Source: an uncultured Collinsella sp. (GTDB lineage Bacteria; Actinomycetota; Coriobacteriia; Coriobacteriales; Coriobacteriaceae). Taken from it: 28,067 nucleotides of DNA. Location: assembly GCA_900544385.1 (NCBI GenBank), contig UQVD01000014.1, forward strand, positions 1 through 28,067, read 5' to 3'. The position numbers were made by a program, and so were the translations under genes. Numbering within the stretch: the first letter of the stretch is position 1; each line of letters opens with the position of its first letter. Below, in pieces: positions 22,192-28,067 of this stretch. The notes under the pieces were generated by a model. The model was not told the DNA's origin and ran no database searches. It was given only the letters and a program-made list of their open reading frames with translations.

Positions 22192-22255
22192 AAAAGGACG
22201 GGTTATTTTTGGTTGGTAAAGCGTTTGACCTGCCAAAATAAGCCTGTCCCTTTTT
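22192..22255. repeat. Imperfect palindrome carrying the inverted 28-bp motif
   Basis: Arms 22192-22216 and 22229-22255 are imperfect complements (AAAAGGACGGG.. against CCTGTCCCTTTTT). With the trailing T-run at 22250-22255 it may terminate the upstream gene. Confidence 0.6.
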
Positions 22256-22315
22256 AATCGGTTGCCGTTTGGGGGCCGATTGGCAACGCTCGCTGATTGT
22301 AGTCTTGACCTGCGC

Positions 22316-22362
22316 TAGAATAGTGGCATCTGAATGTCCGGGCGCATGGAGGCGTGCGCCCG
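22316..22362 (+). promoter_or_regulatory. pgi -10 element and leader hairpin
   Basis: TAGAAT (22316-22321) is a good -10; the spaced -35 (TGATTG, 22294-22299) is weak. The leader has an 8-bp hairpin CGGGCGCA/TGCGCCCG (22339-22346, 22355-22362) with TGGAGGCG in the loop, ahead of the true ribosome binding site GGAGGA at 22371. Confidence 0.5.
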
Positions 22363-22380
22363 TATGCTGAGGAGGACTCT

Positions 22381-24075
22381 ATGGCAACTGTTGCCGCACC
22401 TATCGATGCTACGTCGACTGCCGCTTGGAAGGCGCTCGAGGCTCATCAGGAGAAGCTCGAGGCCGAAGGTATCGACCTCAAGGCCTGGTTCGCTGCTGAC
22501 GCCGACCGCGTGAACAAGCTGAGCTTTGACGCCGGTGACCTGCACTTCGATCTGTCGAAGAACCTGGTGACCGATGAGACCGTCAAGCTGCTGTGCGATC
22601 TTGCCCGCGAGGTGAAGCTCGAGGAGCGCCGCGACGCCATGTTCTCTGGCGAGCACATCAACACTACCGAGGACCGCGCTGTCCTGCACACCGCGCTGCG
22701 CCGCCCGGCAAGCGAGAAGGGCCAGCTCATCGTCGACGGCCAGGACGTCGTCGCCGACGTGCACGAGGTCCTCGACCGCATGTATGCCTTCGCCGAGCGC
22801 GTGCGCTCCGGTGAGTGGAAGGGCGTTACCGGCAAGAAGATCGAGCATCTGGTGTCCATCGGCATCGGCGGCTCCGACCTGGGCCCGGTCATGGCCTACG
22901 AGGCTCTGCGTCCCTATGCCGACGCCGGTATCGACTGCCGCTACATCTCCAACATCGACCCCAACGACCAGGCCGAGAAGCTCAAGGGCCTGGATCCCGA
23001 GACCACGCTCGTAATCATCGTCTCCAAGACCTTCACCACGCTCGAGACCCTCACCAACGCCCGCGAGGTCAAGACCTGGATGCTCGAGCAGCTCAAGGCT
23101 CAGGGCGCCATCGACGGCTCCGATGAGCAGAACGCCGAGGCCGTGGCAAAGCACTTCGTCGCCGTTTCCACCGCACTCGAGAAGGTCGAGGCCTTCGGTA
23201 TCGACCCCGCCAACGCCTTCGGTTTCTGGAACTGGGTTGGCGGCCGCTATTCCGTTGACTCCGCCGTGGGCCTGTCGCTGATCGTCGTGCTCGGCCCCGA
23301 GCGCTTCCAGCAGTTCCTCGAAGGCTTCCACGCCATCGACGAGTACTTCTGCAACACGCCGCTCGAGAACAACGCCGTCGCGCTGATGGGCCTGCTCAAT
23401 GTCTGGTACGTCAACTTCTTCGGTTCCAAGAGCCACGCCGTGCTTCCGTACTGCCAGTATCTGCACCGCTTCCCGGCCTACCTGCAGCAGCTCACCATGG
23501 AGTCCAACGGCAAGCACGTCCGCTGGGACGGCAGCGCTGTGACCTCCGATACCGGTGAGATCTTCTGGGGCGAGCCCGGCACCAACGGCCAGCATGCCTT
23601 CTATCAGCTGCTGCACCAGGGCACTGTGGTGGTCCCGGCCGACTTTATCGCTTTCGCCAACACTGCCAACCCTGCGACCGACAGCGGCCAGGATGTCCAC
23701 GAGCTGTTCCTGGGCAACTTCCTGGCCCAGACCAAGGCGCTCGCCTTTGGTAAGACGGCCGATGAGGTTCGTGCCGAGGGCACGCCCGAGCAGATCGTCC
23801 CGGCCCGCTGCTTTGAGGGTAACCGTCCGACGACCTCGATCTTTGGCGACACGCTGACCCCGTTCGCACTCGGCGAGCTCATCGCACTGTACGAGCACAT
23901 CACGTTTGTCGAGGGCACGGTCTGGGGCATCGACTCCTACGACCAGTGGGGCGTTGAGCTGGGCAAGCAGCTTGCCAAGCAGATTACCCCGGCCTTCCAC
24001 GACGACGCCGCCAAGGCCGAGCAGGACGCTTCGACCCAGGCGCTTATCGAGTTCTATCGCGCTCACCGTAAGTAG
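22381..24075 (+). CDS. pgi: Glucose-6-phosphate isomerase
   Basis: 564-residue cytoplasmic enzyme interconverting glucose-6-phosphate and fructose-6-phosphate in glycolysis. Sugar-phosphate motifs VSIGIGGSDLGP (near residue 160) and VSKTFTTLET (near 215), GRYSVDSAVG, MESNGKHV, and the signature SYDQWGVELGK near residue 520 are all intact. Full length for the family's long form. GGAGGA 5 bases before ATG 22381. It is a single gene between its own leader and the terminator at 24108. Codon use is strongly C/G-ending, as expected for a highly expressed gene. Confidence 0.97.
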   Translation: MATVAAPIDATSTAAWKALEAHQEKLEAEGIDLKAWFAADADRVNKLSFDAGDLHFDLSKNLVTDETVKLLCDLAREVKLEERRDAMFSGEHINTTEDRAVLHTALRRPASEKGQLIVDGQDVVADVHEVLDRMYAFAERVRSGEWKGVTGKKIEHLVSIGIGGSDLGPVMAYEALRPYADAGIDCRYISNIDPNDQAEKLKGLDPETTLVIIVSKTFTTLETLTNAREVKTWMLEQLKAQGAIDGSDEQNAEAVAKHFVAVSTALEKVEAFGIDPANAFGFWNWVGGRYSVDSAVGLSLIVVLGPERFQQFLEGFHAIDEYFCNTPLENNAVALMGLLNVWYVNFFGSKSHAVLPYCQYLHRFPAYLQQLTMESNGKHVRWDGSAVTSDTGEIFWGEPGTNGQHAFYQLLHQGTVVVPADFIAFANTANPATDSGQDVHELFLGNFLAQTKALAFGKTADEVRAEGTPEQIVPARCFEGNRPTTSIFGDTLTPFALGELIALYEHITFVEGTVWGIDSYDQWGVELGKQLAKQITPAFHDDAAKAEQDASTQALIEFYRAHRK

Positions 24076-24107
24076 CCGCTGCTGTTAACGCATCGCGCCT
24101 TATAGTC

Positions 24108-24142
24108 AGGGGCCCGTATCCTATCGGATGCGGGCCCCTTTG
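24108..24142 (+). terminator. Intrinsic terminator of pgi
   Basis: A 14-bp stem (24108-24121 with 24126-24139, one G-U), 4-base loop, then TTTG. A second small hairpin (GCCGTG/CACGGC, 24147-24169) lies between it and the convergent ATPase gene. Confidence 0.88.
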
Positions 24143-24216
24143 CTTTGCCGTGGTCCCGGGGCGCACGGCCTTTGTGGAACATCGCCGGGGCGCCGCGCGC
24201 TGCGAGAACCCTGCGC

Positions 24217-25521
24217 CTAGATCTTGGCCTCCGCATGGCCTCGCTGCGCCTCGGGCAGCTCCCCATAGAGCGGATGGTCTTCGAGCCTAAAGCGCTCGAC
24301 CTGTTCGGGAGTGCGACCGCGTACAAAGAGCCACGAGCGATCGATCGGCGTCGCCATGAGCGTGCTGAGCAGCGCGTCGGCGCGGTCGGAAAATACCCGG
24401 GCACTCTCGGGATCCTGGAACGCCAGCACCAGATGCGTGTCGCAGTTGCCCATGATGGAGCGTGCGCGTGCCTCGCCATAGAGCGCATCGAGCTGGTTGG
24501 TCGACTGCAGCAGCAGCGTTGCCCAGATGTTGCGGCTTCGGATAATCGAGAGCACGTTGTCGATCTGGGGGATCTGCAGATTTGCGAAGTCATCGAGCAT
24601 AAAGCGCACGGGCACGGGCAGGCTGCCGTCGGGCTGCCTATCGGCCTCACGAATGAGGCCCATAAACGCCTGCGAAATAAAGAGGCCGGTCAGCGGATCG
24701 AGATTGCGGTCAATATCGCTCACGGTTGCAAATAGGGCGCAGGGGGTGTGTCCCATGGAAGCGAAGTCCACCTGATGGCACTCACGATAGAGCTGTGCCG
24801 CACCGTCGAATCCCAGACACATGACCTTTTCGGCAAGGATGCCGACGATGCTCGCGTGCATGCGCTCGGCATTTTGCGTAATGGCGTAGCGCCGCCATAG
24901 CGAGAGGGCATAGCTTTGGGGGTCGATCGTGATCAGGTCGTCAAACAATCGACCCGTGGCACCGTCCTGCAGGTGCTCGATCAGCTTGATGACCGAGCTG
25001 ATCGTCTGCTCGTCGGCGGGTAGCTGTTCGGTGACGTAGGCGATAAGACACGACAGCAGGTTTGCCGCCGCATGATCCCAAAAAGGCTGGTTGTTGTCCT
25101 CGATGGGGCAGATGGCCTTTGCCACCGAGAGGATGTCCTGCTGGTTGGGCCTGCCGTCCGCCTTGCGGCGAATGTGCCTCAGGGGGTTGTAGCCGCAGCG
25201 CTCGATGCCGGGCGCAAGGGCCGGGACGGTGTTGAGGTCGGCGAAGTTGAGACATTGCACGCGGTAACCGTGGGCTGCCAGCACGGGTCCCACTTCGCGA
25301 CAGAGCGTGCCTTTGGTGTCGAGCACGATGTAGCTTGCGTTCATTTGCAGCAGGTTGGGCTTGAGGACGTTTCGGGTCTTGCCGGCTCCCGAGGGGCCGA
25401 TCACAAGTGCATTGTTGTTGAGTCCCGTTTGGCGGGTGTCGCAGGAAAGCGTTCGATCCTTGGCGAGGATGGTGGACGATGCGGACTCAGATGCGGCGAG
25501 GCGGCTGGCGAGGTTAGACAT
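24217..25521 (-). CDS. VirD4/TraG-type coupling ATPase lacking the membrane domain
   Basis: 434-residue hexameric-type ATPase of the type IV coupling protein family, which feeds DNA or protein substrates to conjugation machines. Walker A GPSGAGKT (42-49), YNPLRHI, FWDHAAANLLSCLIAYV, Walker B-like FMLDDFANLQIP (Asp-Asp where Asp-Glu is usual) and LLLQSTNQLDALYG follow the family order. The N-terminal membrane anchor of typical VirD4/TraG proteins is absent; Walker A comes almost at once, so the protein should be soluble. ATG 25521 has AAGGAGG 6 bases upstream and overlaps the ClpP-like stop by 8 bases (ATGTCTAA). No relaxase or T4SS genes nearby in the window. Confidence 0.85.
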   Translation of the reverse strand: MSNLASRLAASESASSTILAKDRTLSCDTRQTGLNNNALVIGPSGAGKTRNVLKPNLLQMNASYIVLDTKGTLCREVGPVLAAHGYRVQCLNFADLNTVPALAPGIERCGYNPLRHIRRKADGRPNQQDILSVAKAICPIEDNNQPFWDHAAANLLSCLIAYVTEQLPADEQTISSVIKLIEHLQDGATGRLFDDLITIDPQSYALSLWRRYAITQNAERMHASIVGILAEKVMCLGFDGAAQLYRECHQVDFASMGHTPCALFATVSDIDRNLDPLTGLFISQAFMGLIREADRQPDGSLPVPVRFMLDDFANLQIPQIDNVLSIIRSRNIWATLLLQSTNQLDALYGEARARSIMGNCDTHLVLAFQDPESARVFSDRADALLSTLMATPIDRSWLFVRGRTPEQVERFRLEDHPLYGELPEAQRGHAEAKI

Positions 25522-26131
25522 GGGCGACCTCCTTGGTGGTCGAGAGGATTTCGTGGGCAAAGCCGAGCTCGACGGCGCGCTCGGCCGAAAGGTAGGTGTC
25601 TTTTGCAGTGAGGGACTGGATGCGCTTGGGCGTGAGGCCGCTGCGGTCCGAGAGGATTTGCGTGAGGGTCTTGCGGGTCTGCATGAGACGCCGGCTGGTT
25701 TCCTGCAGCGCAAGTGCCGAGCCGCCTGCCCCCTGGGGGATCAGCGGGTCGTGAATCATGAGCTCTGCATGGGGCGCCATACGGCGATCGTCGCCGCCCA
25801 TAAAGATCACAGCGCCCATGGACGCGGCGAATTCCAGGCAGACGGTGCGGATGGGGCACGATGCGAGGCGCATGGCGTCATAGATCGCAAGACCCGATCG
25901 CACGCTTCCGCCGGCGCTGGCGACAAATATGGTGATGGGGCGGCTGGGGTCGGTGGCATCGAGCAGGCGGATCTGCTGGCATAGGTCGTGGGCCATCGGG
26001 GTTTCGATGTTTCCCATGACGGAGAGCTCGCGACGGGCGAGCATCTCATCGTAAATGCTGGTGAGCGTGATACCTCGGGCGGATTCACGCATGGTGAGGG
26101 GGCTGATGATGGGGGAGTGATTGGTGTCCAT
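25514..26131 (-). CDS. ClpP-like serine protease of mobile-element type
   Basis: 205-residue ClpP/crotonase-fold protease. Oxyanion strand SAGGSVRSGLAIYDAM, nucleophile Ser104 in EFAASMGAV, His127 in LMIHDP. By hand alignment with ClpP the third catalytic position (Asp before TERD) is Leu174 in SLTAKDTYLSAERA, while the later Asp178 is kept; phage-type ClpP proteins vary here. The N-terminal 25 residues differ from housekeeping ClpP and no propeptide is seen. AAAGGAG precedes ATG 26131. Translationally coupled to the coupling ATPase downstream. It could process a phage or plasmid protein, or work with that ATPase. Confidence 0.85.
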   Translation of the reverse strand: MDTNHSPIISPLTMRESARGITLTSIYDEMLARRELSVMGNIETPMAHDLCQQIRLLDATDPSRPITIFVASAGGSVRSGLAIYDAMRLASCPIRTVCLEFAASMGAVIFMGGDDRRMAPHAELMIHDPLIPQGAGGSALALQETSRRLMQTRKTLTQILSDRSGLTPKRIQSLTAKDTYLSAERAVELGFAHEILSTTKEVAHV

Positions 26132-26194
26132 GAGGACTCCTTTCTGTTGGTTGTGTTGTGGAATAGGATTGTTGCCCGCGGAGGGGCTGGCGGG

Positions 26195-27085
26195 CTACAG
26201 GGTTCGTCCGAGCCTGAGATCGAGCTCGGTTGTGGGGCAGGCTGCCTGTTCGTGCGGCTCGCAAGCGCCAAGGGCTCCAAAGCGATGGAGCGTTGCGACG
26301 GGCGTGGTGTAGGCGAGCCGCAGCTGATGCTCGACAGGGGCACATCCGTCATTTTTGTAATGAGCCGCGTAGTACTGCGCGATGCTGGCGCTCATCTCAC
26401 TGCCATTGCGATGGCGCTCAAACTGGCGTCTGCAGGTCTCGATGATCTTTGCTACCGACTTGGGTGCCGTCGCGGGAACAAGGGCGAGATAGCCCTCAAA
26501 TAGCTCGTTGATGCTCAGGAGGCACAGTAGGTCGATCAGCGTCCTTATGGCTGCTCCCTCGGCGGAAAAGTGCGCGGTCATGCGGTTATATCGGTTGCGG
26601 TCGACGATGGCCGCATGGGGTCTTGGAGTTTTCTGCCCCGTGGTCCCGGGCTTTTGCCGCGCCTGTGTATTGAGCTCGACGTTGCAGCGCTTGAGGCCGT
26701 CCAACGGAAGGAACAGTGCGGTGCGCAGGGTGTTCCGCTTGCTTTCGAGTTCATGACGCTCGTCGGGTTCCCATTCGAACTTGAGTTTCGTGTCGAGCGC
26801 CGTAAGCATATGGGCTAGGCAGCCTACGGTAAGAACGTACGAATCGTTGTCGCGTTTTGGGGCATAGGGGTCTGTCAGCTTGCGAATGTCGGGGTCGCCC
26901 ATGATCTTTGTGCAGCGCTTCAGCAGTTGAGGGTGGTCGGCCAAGATCGTCGCGAGCGGTAGCGACGCGTAGTTTTTGATGGTCGCGGCGGCAAAGGCGG
27001 CGTCATATTCGTTTGCATATGCTCGCTCAATGCGGGCATCCAGAATGCTTTTCTTATCGCCGTCTTCAGCGTGGTGGTTTGTCAT
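26195..27085 (-). CDS. Protein of unknown function, first gene of the ClpP/ATPase module
   Basis: 296 residues, no family recognised. Mostly helical and charged; a Lys/Arg/Pro/Thr-rich linker (TQARQKPGTTGQKTPRPHA) divides an N-terminal part of about 170 residues from a C-terminal part. A mildly hydrophobic helix (IRTLIDLLCLLSINELFEGYLAL) is the only candidate membrane-interacting segment. No zinc finger, Walker or helix-turn-helix motif stands out. ATG 27085 is preferred to upstream in-frame starts because GGAGAAG lies just before it. A 63-bp gap leads to the ClpP-like gene, so the three genes form one minus-strand unit. Confidence 0.75.
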   Translation of the reverse strand: MTNHHAEDGDKKSILDARIERAYANEYDAAFAAATIKNYASLPLATILADHPQLLKRCTKIMGDPDIRKLTDPYAPKRDNDSYVLTVGCLAHMLTALDTKLKFEWEPDERHELESKRNTLRTALFLPLDGLKRCNVELNTQARQKPGTTGQKTPRPHAAIVDRNRYNRMTAHFSAEGAAIRTLIDLLCLLSINELFEGYLALVPATAPKSVAKIIETCRRQFERHRNGSEMSASIAQYYAAHYKNDGCAPVEHQLRLAYTTPVATLHRFGALGACEPHEQAACPTTELDLRLGRTL

Positions 27086-27574
27086 AGCTTCTCCAATCGG
27101 TTGATGTTCGTGCTGTTTGTTGATGTGTTGGTTGTCGTGAGTGATGTGCTTGCCGTGGGTGATGTGCTGACGTTGGGGTGCTATGCGGTTTTCAATGAGC
27201 CCGTGAGGCAGTTGCTGCAGGGGCGGGATGGAACGGCCCATGCAAGGCGGAAGGCATCGTGCTCAAAATCGAGACAGCAATGCCCTGGGTGCCTCACATG
27301 TGGCAGTTACCTCATTAAGTTGTCATTGCGTTTGGGGTTGTACTTTGCCGATCTTCCTTCTCTTACACGCTAAAACTCAAACTTCATATGCTCGATCTAC
27401 TTAAAACCGCAACGGCGGTCTTTTATCAACTTATATGTCGGAATGCGTCTTTGCAAGTACTTTTTTGCCTTTGTTTCAAATGGGGTGGTTTTGCAACCGT
27501 CATACGCGCGCTGTGCGAACGTGCCCCGGCTCGGATAAGATAGTGCGCGATAAAAACGATGCAAGGAGGCACAT
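27086..27574. other. Intergenic region between the accessory module and HAD gene
   Basis: 489 bases with no supported gene or tRNA. It contains TGATGTG-type units at 27102, 27121, 27142 and 27160 (spacing 18-21 bp), a small hairpin at 27406, and a TAAGAT -10-like element at 27536-27541 for the HAD gene. No clear promoter for the minus-strand module could be picked. The stretch 27340-27500 is more AT-rich than its surroundings. Confidence 0.6.
27406..27424 (+). terminator. Small possible terminator hairpin
   Basis: ACCGC (27406-27410) with GCGGT (27415-27419), 4-base loop, then C and TTTT. Short stem; orientation and role uncertain, and no plus-strand gene ends just before it. Confidence 0.35.
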
Positions 27575-28025
27575 ATGGCAATTAAAGCCATCGCAATGGA
27601 TATCGACGGTACGCTCACCAACGACCAGAAAGTGATTAGCCCGTGTACGCGCGAGAAGCTGCTCGCGGCGCAGGAGTCGGGCATTAAGCTCATTTTGGCT
27701 TCGGGCCGTCCCGCATGGGGGCTGCACGCCTTGGCGCAGGAGCTCGACCTTCAGAGTCATGATGGTTTGCTGGTGGCCTTTAACGGCGCTCACGTCGTCG
27801 ATGCCCAGACCGACGAAGTGCTGTTCGATCAGGCTATGCCTGCCGACGAATTGCATCGCCTGATTGATCACCTGCGTAATTTTGACGTGATCCCTATGAT
27901 TTCGCTCGGTCGCGATCTGCACGTTGAGGACTCGTACCATTGCATGATCACGCTGCCTGACGGCTCGCAGAAAAACATCGTCAAGTATGAGCGCGACGCG
28001 TGCGATCTTAAGATTCGCGAGGTGG
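27575..28025 (+). CDS. Cof-type HAD-superfamily phosphatase (3' end missing)
   Basis: The first 150 codons of a HAD phosphatase of the same broad subfamily as the gene at 2243. Motif I is IAMDIDGTLTND (nucleophile Asp) and motif II the Ser in LILASGRPAWGL; then the cap domain begins. Motifs III and IV are lost where the adapter starts at 28026. AAGGAGG lies 5 bases before ATG 27575. Full-length relatives are about 265-280 residues, so roughly 45 percent is missing for technical reasons. Confidence 0.9.
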
Positions 28026-28067
28026 CTGTCTCTTATACACATCTGACGCTGCCGACGATATGCAGTG
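28026..28067 (-). other. Illumina Nextera i5 adapter (sequencing artefact)
   Basis: Exact reverse complement of positions 7-48: mosaic end, read-1 tail and the same index. Not genomic. Confidence 0.98.

Noticed and set aside
22315..24066. 583-codon open frame opposite pgi, and similar long antisense frames opposite metY (6665-8371) and the substrate-binding protein gene
   Set aside because: These are mirror frames caused by strong third-position GC bias in highly expressed genes; they lack ribosome binding sites and recognisable domains.
24217..27085. Complete integrative conjugative element
   Set aside because: No relaxase, integrase, VirB-type genes, tRNA target or att repeats are visible; only a coupling-type ATPase and a ClpP-like gene.
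27121..27170. CRISPR array or long tandem repeat
   Set aside because: Units are only about 7 bases with variable spacers and no conserved direct repeat of CRISPR length.
27240..27320. tRNA gene serving as an integration site
   Set aside because: No acceptor stem, anticodon arm or T-loop could be paired.
7..28067. Perfect 42-bp terminal inverted repeats, as in a transposon or linear plasmid
   Set aside because: They are exact Nextera adapter plus index sequence, not biology.

Overview
The window looks like a contig of a high-GC Gram-positive gut anaerobe, most likely a Coriobacteriia member close to Collinsella. Pointers are the GC-rich coding sequence, strong GGAGG-type ribosome binding sites with frequent GTG/TTG starts, and a gene mix of M19 dipeptidase, DUF3793 with flavodoxin, a YolD/UmuC pair, a polar amino-acid ABC operon and many Cof-type HAD phosphatases. 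No rRNA or tRNA is present, so genus is an inference. Both ends are Illumina Nextera adapter, including the same i5 index, so the contig stops artificially inside a dipeptidase gene (left) and a HAD phosphatase gene (right).

Layout. 49-1028: truncated M19 dipeptidase (minus). 1149-3040 (plus): SlyD-like FKBP prolyl isomerase, UreE-like nickel chaperone, HAD phosphatase. 3118-6640 (minus): Fur-family regulator, acylphosphatase-like protein, Gfo/Idh/MocA oxidoreductase, RNase HI, LysR regulator. 6660-8325 (plus): a clear sigma-70 promoter with an ATC-N9-GAT LysR-type box, a long structured leader encoding a 17-residue Cys/Met/Arg peptide, then an O-acetylhomoserine sulfhydrylase (metY) and its terminator. 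8537-9703: secreted protein and a small membrane protein. 9813-10891 (minus): ketopantoate-reductase-like gene whose leader holds an 18-codon mini-ORF and an intrinsic terminator. 11054-14372 (plus): Fe-S aldo/keto reductase, second Gfo/Idh/MocA oxidoreductase and endonuclease IV; the last two are each preceded by a copy of one long hairpin repeat whose stem differs by compensatory changes. 14434-17691: amino-acid ABC operon (lipoprotein, permease with a secreted N-terminal domain, ATPase) with promoter, internal hairpin and bidirectional terminator. 17742-18912 (minus): flavodoxin and DUF3793. 19006-19471 (plus): membrane-anchored HMA metal-binding protein behind a CsoR-like operator. 19498-21493 (minus): YolD-like protein and a Y-family polymerase under a promoter overlaid with tandem LexA-like boxes. 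21606-22181: half of an iron-alcohol-dehydrogenase-like protein flanked by an inverted 28-bp motif. 22381-24139: glucose-6-phosphate isomerase. 24217-27085 (minus): accessory module of unknown protein, ClpP-like protease and a VirD4/TraG-type ATPase. 27575-28025: truncated HAD phosphatase.

The most unusual content is (i) the ClpP/coupling-ATPase pair with overlapping genes and no visible conjugation machinery; (ii) the metY leader, which reads like a translation-dependent sensor of cysteine or methionine supply; (iii) the covarying hairpin repeat in front of two start codons; and (iv) leader hairpins presenting GGAG in the loop at three unrelated genes. Regulatory calls rest on visual pattern matching and base pairing worked out by eye, without a folding program or database search.
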